The position numbers and the translations under genes were made by a program. From Ptychodera flava (Eukaryota; Hemichordata; Enteropneusta; Ptychoderidae), in the NCBI RefSeq assembly GCF_041260155.1, contig NC_091947.1, positions 32,559,528 to 32,623,527 of the forward strand: a stretch of 64,000 bases of DNA. Reading direction: 5' to 3'. The notes under the pieces are model-generated. The model was not told the origin of the DNA. It did no database searches and saw nothing but the letters and a program-made list of their open reading frames with translations. Below are positions 45,047-57,047 of the stretch, one piece after another. The first letter of the stretch is position 1. Each line of letters begins with the position of its first letter.

Positions 45047-47300
45047 CTCTCTCTATCCTTCCAATCCTTCATCAAATCACGAAAAAATATGAAGAGAAAT
45101 AGCTCATGCCAGATTCTTAAAACAAATTCACGTGCTTCAAATCTTATCTGTATATGTATATAAATTGAGATTTGTGCGTTACGCACAGCGTTTTGTATTT
45201 CGTGCATGTAATTAATTTCAAGTTTGAAGAAAGTTGGTCTTTCTAAACGCATCGTTATTTGTTTAGACACTTCATGACCTTTTTGCATATATTTCAAATT
45301 CTGACGATACGAATGTCCTGGTGACTTTTTCGGGTTTTGTTTTACCTATCTCACAGTGAAAAATACTTTTGCTAAGCAACACCTTTTAGCAAGCTGACAT
45401 TTAAAATCCCCCATGAAAGTTTGGCCTGAAGTAATCCGCCACAATGTGTTGGCTAAGTTGCCCGCTGGTATTTTTGTGAGTTGTTTTAATTTAAGGATGA
45501 CAACTGTGTAGATAAACGATGGAAGCTGCGCCACAGGGGAAACCTCATCTCATGACGTGAGTGGATCGGGAAATTGTTGAAGACTAAAATCACCAGGATG
45601 ATAAAATGTGCATATTCTGTACAAGATGAAACATTCTGTGCTGTATGTACAGTTTCAACACACGCAAGTGCATCCCGGGAGAACAATAGCCAAATAAACA
45701 TCTGTACAGTGTGTGTACATCGTCAACGCGCATGGATACAGGTTAAACATTTGTTGGCCGATGCCATAGTTGAGTGCGCTGTTTTTGTTCTTGAGGCACA
45801 ATGACTAGATTGTGTGATAGAAAGCTTAATAAATGCATCATTGATTGATGTAAAAGCGGCATTGATTACTTTAATTAAGAGGCGCTCCTGTGATTGTGTG
45901 TTAAAATTGGTTTGATAAAGTACCTTTACGAAGGCGAGTAAATTAAGTGGTAAATATAGCTTTCAAGCTGTATGAAATAATGATAAACTAAACAGCGATA
46001 TTTTTGTCTCGACTTGTTATACTATTACCATGGCAGCAGTGACCGACAATAACTTCAAACAATACAAGACCAAGTATCAACCATCATCAATCACTGTGAA
46101 GGCGAATTAAATAAGGTATAAACAGAAAAAGGGAGTGTTTATGGTGGGGTTTGTCATGATCGTAAAAGTCGACAAAAGCTGAGTACGAAATGGAGAAAAT
46201 ATATAGTGCGATTTTCACCTTCCAAACCCTTGAAATACATTTGCCACGTGGTCCTTATAGAAATCCATCACATTGTAAGCATACCTTCTCAGCATCCTAT
46301 CTCTTCGACGTGCAATGCAACTATAAAACGGAGGTTGCTAAGTTAAGATATGTATTGAACAATGTTGATTCAATCGACTGTATGCCTATCTCTGAGGTCA
46401 TACGTTTTTTTTAAATATATAGTAAAAGCGTCGACGTGGAACTCACAGTTCTATGATGTATCTCTCGTGAAAACATTTTTCATCGAGATTGAGTCCGCTT
46501 TACACTGTAAAAATAGTGGACGCTAGACGCGTCTTTACGCGTTCAAAATGTACATGTCGGTGTTTAAATTTGAACGGCTAGTGTTCATATTGTTAACACT
46601 AGTGTTCATATTATTAACAATGATGTTCTAACCTGAACACTATGTGTTAACAACCATCTCCTTCAAGTGTTCAAAAACTCAGCGTCACAGAAATTTAACA
46701 ATACTGTGAAACAATTAGCAATCTTTTGTGTTTTTACTTTACAATGGCTATATTAAATTTACTACTGCTTCACTGTCCGGCAAACGTACACGGATTTGTT
46801 GTAACGAATTTCACACTAAGTGAAAAATATCTCCGGTCTACTATTGCTGAAAGCATGTTTTTTCTAAAAAAAGGAAGTATACAAAATAATTTTACACGTT
46901 TATTACGGTAGAATTTTCAAATTTGAAAAGAAAATCAGAAAACCATCATGAACGTTTTAATTTTAACATCGGCGTGCAAGAGGCGTTCTACTTCTAAACA
47001 CTTGGTGTTCAAGTTTGGTGCCTTTTCCTATCCCATGATGCATCAAAACGGATGTTGCGACATTTTTCTTGTAAGTGCACCCTGAAGTCGTGATCGTGCG
47101 GAAGCAAGACCAGAAAGGTAAGTTTCCTTTCCAAAATAGAAAAAAGGTATTAGATTTTGAAGCATCTGTATTATTTTCCTTCGAAATTAATTGTATTGTA
47201 CTATGAAATAGCTTAACTACGTGAAGAAACCTTGTTTCTTTTAGAGGCTGGTATACCAAGAACTAGCCGTGAATACGCAGTGGTACTTTTGGCCATAGCC

Positions 47301-47380
47301 TATCGATCGATTTCACTCGGGTCAAGGGTCATCGCAACACAACAGTAGCGATAGCCCTTGACCTGAGCGCAATCGATACG
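47301..47380. repeat. Hairpin with 33-base arms
   Basis: ATCGATCGATTTCACTCGGG...GTCATCGC pairs with GCGATAGCCC...GCGCAATCGAT, loop about 12 bases, several mismatches. It is inside the 46503-49894 element. Confidence 0.75.
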
Positions 47381-48289
47381 CCTTGCATAGTACAGCTGCG
47401 AAATCACAGCTAGCACATGTCTTTTAGTAGACACAATCGCATGTAAAACATCAATTAAACATCGTAGAGTATACAATGTATTGTTTCAGCATATGAGAGT
47501 TTGTCTTTTTATTTTGATCAGTTGATGACAAGAAGCTGCAAATATTTTGTAACAGTATTGAAGAGAGTCACTGTATATGAAAGTCCCCTTTTTCCTTGAC
47601 CTAATCAGCCCCTTGTCTTTCATTTAAAGTTTCATCGCCCCATATTACCTATTGTTGCATTATTTTCAGGATGTAAAAAGTTGGATTTAACTGAAAATCG
47701 AAGCGTTGTTACAGAAGATGATGGTACAGATAATAAAGAAGATGAGTGTACTGGTAGCTGGATGGAAACAACTTGAGAACCTCAATTCATCTCTAATGTA
47801 GATTTAAACTTCCAAGGGTCAGTAACTGAAGTTTGATAAGTTTCTGTATTTTTGTTCTGAATTGATATAAGCTTTGGTAGCATGCTTGCTATGACTAACT
47901 AAATGTTGCCGGAGAATAAGCTTTCACAGAGGTGTAGTCTCCCTTATCAGATGCAAAGGTGGAATGAAAAATTAATTAAAAGCTGAAAGCGACAGAACAT
48001 TCAGAGTAAAAATGTCCACTCTGAATTACTGAATTTTCTGAAATTTTGGCTCTGAATTTTCTGTCACTTTGTGCTTCAACTTTTCATTCCCCCTTGCATC
48101 TGATGAAGGAGATTTCACGTCCTTGAAAGCTTACGCCCCTGTAACATTTAATTGATAGTCTGTTACCAAACCTAAGATTATTTTGTGTTGTAGCTCAACA
48201 CGTCTCTTGTACTTAGCAACTGGTTTTTAGCTTTGCTGTCAGCTAAATAGGAGGATGTGTAGCATTGTCCTAAAATTTGTACATCCAAA

Positions 48290-48720
48290 GGTTTTTTCTC
48301 CAAAACAGCCTGTACGAATCCTTTAATATTTGGATTACAGGTCCCAGGGATTACCCTAATCAGATATGTTCAAATTATGATGAAATATGCAAATTTATAT
48401 TTTTGAGGCTAATTTTGCTATATTTGGGCAAAAATCTTCTTCTCTTTTACTGACGTTTTCAATATTTGGTAAACATGTCCCTAAGAATGACCATAGTCAA
48501 ATTTGTGCTAGTTGTGATGAAATATTCAAATTTTTATATTTCATGGCAATTTTTGTCATTTTTGGTCAAAATGTCTTTAAAAAATCTTCTTCAAAACTGC
48601 TAATTGAACAGCTTTGATATTTAGGACATAGACCTCTACTGATAACCTTTTTCAGATTGTTCAAATTATGCAGAAATTTGCAACTTTGTATTTTTAAGAC
48701 ATTAAAGACATTTCACACAT
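48290..48720 (+). repeat. Tandem units of about 110-130 bases with GTTCAAATTATGATGAAATA core
   Basis: Successive degenerate units contain GATATTTGG, ACAGGTCCC, GATTACC, TTCAAATTATGATGAAAT and TTTTTGTCATTTTTGGTCAAA. The same unit occurs at about 34017-34150, 34880-34940 and, degraded, 56030-56260, always inside inverted-repeat elements. Confidence 0.65.
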
Positions 48721-51700
48721 TTTTAAGGCATTAGGGATTACCAGAATGTGATATATTCAAGTTATGATGAAATCTACATTTTTTTCATTTTTAGGGTGAT
48801 TTTTACTATTTTTGGTAAAAAAATTGTATTAAAATTAATAGCAGGGTACTCCAGAATTGAGATATTACAAATAAACAAACCTTTTTGTTTATGAAGGACT
48901 TTGTTGGACAAGGAAATAGGTTTTACCCTGCTAAGGACCCACTTTCCCCACTTTCTGCATGTTGTGCCTTACCGTGACACTTTGACAACTTGACATGTTG
49001 TGTTTACTTTAGTGTGGACAACTATATACCATGTGCACTAGAGAAGCCTTGACTAACTTTTTCTCTTCAAAATTTATCAATTTACAATTGTCTACACAAG
49101 AGGAAATGTCTTTAAGAAACCATCTTACAAAAATGGATTATGCATTTCATACATATACGTGTTTTCAACACAACAAACAAGTAAGCCAAATTTCGAGCTT
49201 TTTAGATGATTTTTGTACGTTTTAAACAAGTATGAACATAAAACGTAATCCACAATATTTAAGTAAAACCTGTTTTGTCATTACTTTGTTCATATTTTTT
49301 AAAACGATCTACAGTGTTCATGGTGATTTTATATTGCTTATGTTTTTGATGGGAGGGTGTTAACACCATTTGTATTTTCCTCTGACAAACTTTACATACA
49401 AAGTGGCAATGTTTATTTGCCCATTTTACAGTAAATTATTGTATTTTACTCTAGAAATGTTTTGTTCATATTTAGAATAAAATAATTTTACTGGATATCA
49501 GTGGTCTGTAATGTTATTTCATGGCTTGAACACCCCCTGAACGCCCAAAATTAAAGGTGTTTAACAAGCGCGCAACATGTGTTCTAGCCTTTAACACACT
49601 TATCGTTGAACGGCGTCCATGCGTTCAAAAAGTGTTACAGCCCTTTGAACGCGTAAATGCGTTCAATTTTTTGAACACATTTCATGTGCAACGTGTGTTC
49701 AGATATGGAACACCATGGTGTTCAATATAATGTCTGATGAACACGTAGCGTTCAAAATCTGCACACGTGTGTTCAAAATTTGAACGTTTGCTGAACACGT
49801 AGTGTTAAATTTCTGAACGTCTAGACGCGTTCAAAAAGTGTTACAAAAAGGCGTTTAATTGGTGTTCTATCCTTGAACACTTAACTTTACAGTGTACAAT
49901 GTACACCTTTAAGACAGACAAGTAAATCCGCCATTAGCTAAGTCAAAAAACAGATACTTTCTATATCTCTTATTTTGTCTCTCACGTCTGCGTACTATAC
50001 CCTGTCTCAGTCCTCTGTCCGTGTCTCTTTCCAAGCTGCCCCTCTCACTTTGAATCTCTCACTCTGTCCATTTCTGTTTCTGTCGCCTCTACATACCACT
50101 CTGAAGCAATCATCCCCATGAATTTATTTTTGTTTTCTAAAAGCTGGGTCTCTCTTTTGTACTTAGTACGGCGACAAGCTCTGACCTTATATTATACAAA
50201 CGTCACAAACTCGTCTAGACTGTGAGTAGCATTCTATACCTATGAAAGTACAGTATCAAGTCATGTGCGTTTTCTCTCCGCCGCTGTACCATCTCGCACA
50301 GAATGATTCGATAAAATGTTAAGATGGAAATTATTGATTACAACGGCGTCACTCATTACCTGTCTATTTTTGCCTTAATATCGTCTGCTAGATTGATGGA
50401 TAACTTTTGATTCAAGGAAAACAAGGATAACTTATACTTTCTTCAAGTAGTATATAAATTGTGACCGTCTGGTTCCAGTAAGAACTTTAGAGAAAGACGT
50501 GTACAGTAAAAAAGCCTCTTTCATCGTGACGTCTTTTTTTTCAAAAAGCATATATAACCAAGGAATTTGATGTGCCAGGTTATTCAGCTTTTTACCTACA
50601 TGGTGTGTTGTTTACATTTCTGCTGCCAAAGATGGTGGAAAATTGCCTGACAAACTCTCGTTCTCTATTTTCTAGCACAATATTACTTTATGATCTTAAC
50701 ACCGTGTTTTTTCCGAACGAGTTGCACGCACGTTGTGCCATACCAGTGGACACGCAAGAGTTTTCCGTGTAATAATAGGGTGAGGTTAACAGTTTTTAAC
50801 GATTTGAACAAAGTAACCTACCTGCCCAAAGTGTGTAAAGTTACTAGAATGCCGATGCCAGGAATACGGTACTACTTGCAAACTCGGCGCACTGGCAGCT
50901 CAGTTCTCTTGTCCTCTCGCACTGAACACATTCAGGCCTCAGTCAACTATAACTTCTATTTATATTTAGTCATTCTTGTTGCCAATGGCAACTTTACCCA
51001 ACCGTGGAGAACTCTGCTTCTATCTTCAGAAGCCAGTCTGACACACCTTTAGGTTAGAAACGTCATCAATTAGGAATCTTATCAGTGAAAGGAATTATTG
51101 TAGGTCCGTAGATCAGCCACATGAATTTATTTCTGTTTGCTACTAAAGCTTTGCTTTTCTTTGTATCTACTATGGCGACGGGCTGTAAACTTATATTATC
51201 CCAAACAAATCTTATCAGTGAAAGGAACTTTTGTAGGTCCGTAGATAGGCGCCGAATGTATTCCATGCGAACAATACTGTGAAACATGTGTGGGTAGATG
51301 ACATAATAAACACAAAATGGCACTGATTCACATTGTCAAAAACGTTTGAACTTGTTTGAAAAGTTACACTCTATCAGTGTTGTTACACACTGTTCAGTAA
51401 TATTTGATATTAACACGACCAAACATCAGACAAGCTTAGACTGAATTTCCGATCGATGAATAAATTCATCCTGATGACATATCCATTAACATATTTAAAT
51501 GTCTAACTTGTGAAATAAATCAATACATGTTAGAGCTAGCCAAATTGAACACCAAAGATCAACACCTTTTTTAATAAACCTTATTATTCTCAGGCTGTTA
51601 ATCATTGTAAAATCTTATCTTCGGCAATGAATTGGCTGCATGTGTGATTTAATTTCCGCCCCATTTTCACTTATACTCTGTATTTCTTTTCTGAGTAAAA

Positions 51701-52039
51701 ACTATTATATAAATATTTAAGGATTACAATTTTGGGGTGATAGGTTATTTGCTGTCCGTATCTTTACAAAAGATGCACAAAGAGCAGCAAGGCAGAGCTA
51801 TTTTCTCCAAATATGATGCCAATAATTGGCGATCGATCAAGTCTCGGGTGTTATCAACAATTGTATGGGCAAGGATTCCGAATAGATGTATTTCATTATA
51901 AATCATTACACCTCACTCACTCAGCGTGCACTGCCATTGGTTAAACACGACTCACGTGACATGTATAAGAACGTGATGATGCCCTCTGCGAACTTGATGA
52001 TGCCCTCTGCATTTGATATTACATGGATGACGTCATGCA

Positions 52040-52260
52040 GAGCTGTCACAGGCACAGTTAGACGATATTTTGATGCAAGTAAACAGCAAACGAACGAAAA
52101 TGGCAACAATGAATGCAATTTCTGTGTTCAGCGACTATGCAAGCAACAAATTTGGATACGCCACCGAGGAGATCCGCAAACTTTAGCGGCAACCCTAGAC
52201 TCGGCACTGACAACATTTTACGCTGAGGTCCGGACTCAGGCGAACTGTACTCGAAGAAGT
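52040..52260 (+). pseudogene. Crypton-type recombinase N-terminal fragment in C3
   Basis: AELSQAQLDDILMQVNSKRT and MATMNAISVFSDYASNKFG read in one frame to a stop at 52177; TLDSALTTFYAEVRTQ follows in another frame. These match the start of KIAA1958-like proteins, including the FYAEVR segment of the core-binding domain. One frame change; catalytic domain absent. Confidence 0.65.
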
Positions 52261-52307
52261 CTTAGTGTTTTTGTTTCTTTGCATGTTTGCTTGTTCGGTG
52301 TAATAAA

Positions 52308-52500
52308 AATAATAACACATATGAGCTAGGGCAATATCAAGATTTTTGCCTGCCCTCGGGCTGGTGGTCATGATCGAAATACTGATGATGCCCGAGCCGT
52401 AGGCTCGGGCATCATCAATATTTATATTTCGATCATGACCACCATCCCTTGGGTAGGCAATAAATCATGATATTGCCCTCGTTCTCATGTGTTATTATTT
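52308..52500. repeat. 193-base palindrome with CCGTAGG apex (C3)
   Basis: The outer arms AATAACACATATGAG and CTCATGTGTTATT enclose matching GATCATGACCACC/GGTGGTCATGATC segments and the inner TGATGATGCCCGAG/CTCGGGCATCATCA around CCGTAGG (52397-52403). The outermost AACACATATGAG...AGGGCAATA resembles the outer arm of the palindrome at 872. Confidence 0.92.
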
Positions 52501-53239
52501 AAATAGCAACGCCTAGAGTACGCTCTTGCTTATGCACTTTCTTTAATGATGGCGAAGATATTAATCACTTTTTTCTCTGGCTACCATTTACGAATTTTAC
52601 TTAATAGTTATTCAAACTACAACTTTTTTAACTAAACTAATTTAAAGCTTCTAGTTTCGGGTAGTTTTCCGTTTCAGGCGATAACATCGACACTACACAA
52701 ACAACTTGAATGCTCGGCGTCTCGAACAGGACAATAGGGTGTGTTTACAAAAAATACAAATACCAAAGAATGTATAGTAGATAGTGACAACTTATGAAGC
52801 TTTCAGAACATATATCAAGATAGATAGATATTTATTATATATTACACAGAATTAAGGAAGATTGTCAACCTTTAAGGTATTAACAGATGACCCTTCATGA
52901 AGGACACTTTTGCCACTCCGACACAGGTTTCTCCGTTTGTAGATCGATTGCTTGCCATCGTGCATTTTAATTCCATGGAGCACACAGTTTTACACCATTT
53001 CTTTTCTTTGCTGTGTCTTAAATTTTCAAATAATACAACAATTTTCATTAAAGTGTTACTCCATTACACTTTTTTGAAAGAGCAACTACTTACAGTAAAT
53101 TTTAACAAAGACGTTGCAATTCGTTTGACGCCAATTTATTTAGTCACATTTCCTGAGCGGCCGAGTTACTATAAAGTAATTTCCATCGGGACTCCTTCAG
53201 GAGAAAATTCAGAATTACTAAAAGATCATAAAATACGCT

Positions 53240-53242
<3 letters not shown>

Positions 53243-53331
<89 letters not shown>
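53243..53331. repeat. Compound microsatellite (GA)n(GT)n
   Basis: Positional partner of 7537-7616 in copy A; here both parts are longer and purer. Confidence 0.95.
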
Positions 53332-53332
<1 letters not shown>

Positions 53333-55105
53333 AGGGGAATATTCTTTCAGATTCAGTCCTTCAAGTTGCATTCAAGGTGTATAAACTAGTGCTTTGTATG
53401 ATATCTGTAGACATTCCATACTTTATACCCTCGGAAATGAAACCTACGTTGACCGGTTTTTGCGATACGTAGATGGTGTATATTGATCATGAACATTGCT
53501 ATTTCAAGTAAACAGGCTGGATCAATATTATGGACAAATTCCATTCATGCAGTTAAACATTTGAATTGCCGCAAAGTAAAAAATACGATGTCTAATCGAT
53601 GTAATAGATGAAATACATCTTCTGAGTGAAAAGCATAAAGTTTAAAGTTATAATAACACTACCTGCCGAATTTACTGTTAAAAGCTCTCTAACGTTTCTA
53701 AACAGACACTTTTGTATCCTACGATTGACTTAACTCTCAGGACCTCATATTCATTCTCATCGTTGTTTTCAACCAATATTCGGCAGCAGCTACTCGTCAC
53801 AAGCCTTCTACCAAAAGTCTTCAAAACCTCATTTATCAATATGATGATTGTTCTTCCGTTTATGGCGTACGGACATTACATAGCATGCAAATGGCGTGGT
53901 ATGAGCTGTGGCTATGATGTACTTCCATACCCATGTGATTGTATTGGTCAAAGTTCATCAAATACTACTACTGTCATCCGTTTGTGTGGGTATTTTTGGT
54001 TTGTTTGACGGACAAGTAAATCCGTCATTAGCTATGTAAAAAAATGATACTTCCTACATCTCTTTCTTTGTCTCTCGCGTCTGCGTACTTCGCCCTGTCT
54101 CAGTCCTCTGTCCGTATCTCTTTCCAAGCTTTCCCTCTCACTTTGAGTCTCTCACTCTGTCTATTTCTGTTTCTGTCGCCTCTATATACCACTTTGAAGC
54201 AATCGTCCCATGAATTCGTTTTTGTTTTCAACAAAAGCTTGGTCTCTCTTTTGTACCTAGTACGGCGACAAGCTCTAACCTTATATTATACAAACGTCAC
54301 ATATTCGTCTAGACTGTGAGTAGTATTCTATACCTATCAAAGTACACTATCTAGTCATGTGAGTTTTCTCTCCGCTGCTGTACCGTCTGGCACAGAATGA
54401 TTCGATAAAGTGTTGAGCTGGAAATTATTGATTACAACGGCTTCACTCATCACCTTTCTATTTTTGCGTTAATGTCGTCTGTTTGATTGAGTGAGTGTAT
54501 GTTTAGTTACGATGTATAACTTTTCATTCAATAAAAACAAGGATAACTTCTACTTTCTTCAAGTAGTATGTAAATTGTGACCGTCTGTCGTTAATTCCGA
54601 GTACGGGTTCCAGTGACAAATTTGGCGAAAGACGTGTACAGTAGCAATAACCTCTTTCAAGAGTTCTCCGTGTAATAATAGGGTAGAGTTTAACGGTTTT
54701 GAACGATGTGAACAAAATAACCTACCTGCCCAGAGTGTGTAATCTTAGTGTAAAAAGTATGCCGATGCCAGCAATACTGTACTACTTGGAAACTCGGCGC
54801 GCTGGCAGCTCAGTTCTCTTGTCCTCTCTCTCTGAACACATTAAGGCGCCCGTCAACTGTGACGTCTGTTTTTATTTAGGTATTCTTGCTGCCAATGGCA
54901 ACTTCACCCAACTGTGGAGAACTTTGCAACTGTCTTCAGAAGCCTTTCTGACACCCTTTTACGTCAGATTATCAATTACAGCGCTTGTCTTTTTAGTGTG
55001 GAGTTTCAGGGTTTGGCAGACACGGGTTTCTTGACTGTAACGTACAAGTTGTTGTACTCCGACACATAACATCAAAGGATGCGTCGATTGCCGCACGTTC
55101 TCTTA

Positions 55106-57047
55106 GGGATGGACCATTAGACCTTGGGAGGGGGGGGTGGTCACAATGAAATTGTGAAAATTTATTTTTACTATTGTAAATTTCGGAATTTTTTTTTTCC
55201 AATTGAGATTAGCTGTGCAAATTTTTTTTTCAGAGTAAATTTTCAGATTTATAATTTTTTTTTAGTTCTTCGCTGTCTGAAGATAAGAGGGCAAAGATGT
55301 GGTGACAAGCACCACAAGCGGCCACGCAAGCGGTCACGGGGGGGGGGAGGTCAGGAGAGGGATGTCCCCCTGCTGCTGTTGGAGCTTTTGAAAAATAGAG
55401 ATTAAAATGGTGTTATTTGGTGGCACTTGGGGAGTATTTTTGCGGGGAGGTCAGGAGGGGGTGTCCCCCTCCTGCTGTTGGAGCTTTTGAAAAATAGAGA
55501 TTAAAATGGTGTTATTTGGTGGCACTTGGGGAGTATTTTTGCGGGGGTGGTCAGGAGGGGCCGCCATTGGAGCTTTTGAAAAATAGAGATAAAAATGATG
55601 TTATTTGGTGGCACTTGGGGAGTATTTTTGCGGGGGGAGGTCAGGAGGGGGTGTCCCCCTCCTGCTGTTGGAGCTTTTGAAAAATAGAGATAAAAATGGT
55701 GTTATTTGGTGGCACTTGGGGAGTATTTTTGCGGGGGGAGGTCAGGAGGGGGGTGTCCCCCCTCCTGCTGTGGAGCTTTTGAAAAATAGAGATAAAATGG
55801 TGTTATTTGGTGGCACTTTGGGAGCATATTTTTCGGATTACACATCTTCCTCTGAAACATGGTCTTCTTGCTCCTCAGTAGCTTCCTATAGTTTTGAAAA
55901 TTGACTATTTTGGTTTCCTGGCTCCCCTTTCTACTGCGTGGTGAAATGCCTACATTCACCCCACCAAACATCATGCATATCTCATGATTTACAATTGGTT
56001 TTGACAAGCTGAGAAGCTAAAATAAGCTAAATAATATAGTTAAATTTGCACATTTGTGTTTTTAGAGCAATTGTTGCCCTTTTTTGATCAAAACATCTAT
56101 TTCTCTGTAGCAGCATGTCCAAATTGATTGGATGTGTATAGATGTGTTGAAATTTCAATATTTGTCTTTTTAGGGCAATTTATTCCATTCATGGTCAAAA
56201 AATCTGTATTCTCTGAAAGCGCTTGTCCAATTTCTTTGAAATTTGCTACACAAAAACGATTATTCATGCAGATTTATTCAGTATTTGCTATCGAGAAACT
56301 TTCAAAGTTCAACCCTTTTGTGTGTTTTTGTGTTGGGATTTGTTGGATAGATGGCATTCTACGTAGTGTATTGTTGAATGTTAAAACATGTGTTGCTGTT
56401 GTTTTTTGAGGCTGTTTTTTGAGAAAAAAGAATTGAAAATGCCTTTTTAAAAGCAAAATAATACACAATGACTTGATATGTTGTTTTATCATTATTGACG
56501 TGTTTCTACTTGTTCACCCATTCTTGCATTCATCATTGCAATAAAATGCTGTGAAAAAAATGAAACTGATGTGGCCTGCATCTGTTTACCTTGATCTTAA
56601 AAGGCAAATACAACTTTCTGTCTTGACAACCATACCATAGTTTCAATGTTTTACCTAGTGTTCCTGCTTGGTTTGTACGCAGGAAACAAGTAGAAACAGG
56701 CTCTATAATTTCATAATTTTCAAGTGATCAGAATACAAAAGTCCTGAAAAGATAAGATAATCACAACTTCCAGTATAAGGGATACAGTCACTCTAAATGT
56801 ATAAATTAAAATTAAAAATGTGCTGGGAGGATGTACTAAAAAAACAGAAAGTTGCTTTCTGTTAGTAAAATCTAAAAAGAATTCAAAATTTTAAAGACTT
56901 TTGCAGATTTTTTTTTACGCCTTTGTCTTCTTATTTTTTTTTTAATTTGCAAACTAGTTTGAAGATTTTTTTTTCCTAACTTTCTGCTCTGAAATTTTTT
57001 TTTTCTGTTTTTGACCACCCCCCTCCCAAGATCTAATGGTCCGTCCC
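55106..57047. mobile_element. 1.9-kb inverted-repeat element with TTA flanks
   Basis: The left end GGGATGGACCATTAGACCTT and right end AGATCTAATGGTCCGTCCC are inverted repeats of about 35 bases, flanked on both sides by TTA. G-rich subterminal sequence, a 100-base tandem array (55340-55830) and T-rich tracts fill the left part. No transposase frame. Same end layout as 37818-39713. Confidence 0.8.
55340..55830. repeat. Tandem array of about 100-base units
   Basis: GGAGCTTTTGAAAAATAGAG recurs at about 55381, 55480, 55569, 55670 and 55771. Each unit also has a G-run/C-run hairpin (AGGAGGGGGTGTCCCCCTCCT). Copy 3 lacks part of the hairpin. Confidence 0.92.

Larger units (their letters stand above)
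46503..49894. mobile_element. 3.4-kb TA-flanked element with CACTGTAAA ends
   Basis: Copy A reads GCTTTACAATG; copy B reads GCTTTA, this insertion, TACAATG. The insert begins CACTGTAAA and ends TTTACAGTG, with a TA duplication, as in Tc1/mariner-like and related elements. Subterminal regions (46540-46680, 49545-49880) are packed with TGAACAC/GTGTTCA motifs in both orientations. No intact transposase is recognised, so it is probably non-autonomous. Confidence 0.8.
51903..52500 (+). mobile_element. Crypton-like insertion in copy B, ending in a palindrome (C3)
   Basis: Copy A at 6795-6815 (TTTATTACAAAAAAGCGGCG) is uninterrupted; copy B has this insertion between CATTATAAA and AATAGCAACGCC. The ends ATCATTACACC and TGTGTTATTATTT are short inverted repeats. 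Inside are two TGATGATGCCCTCTGC copies, a recombinase N-terminal remnant (52040-52260) and a 193-base palindrome forming the right end. About 600 bases in all, too short for an enzyme gene. Confidence 0.75.
45488..55010. repeat. Large unclassified repeat unit, copy B
   Basis: Same block order as copy A (2217-9712): leading block 45488-46500, direct repeat 49914-51330, internal block to 54000, second direct repeat 54008-55010. Two insertions absent from copy A sit at 46503-49894 and 51903-52500. Lies about 440 bases upstream of the CLCA start codon, so it may include or displace the promoter. Confidence 0.72.

Noticed and set aside
52897-53472. 191-codon frame including RERERER and VCVCVCV
   Set aside because: It reads through the (GA)n(GT)n microsatellite of copy B; the matching region of copy A is not open.
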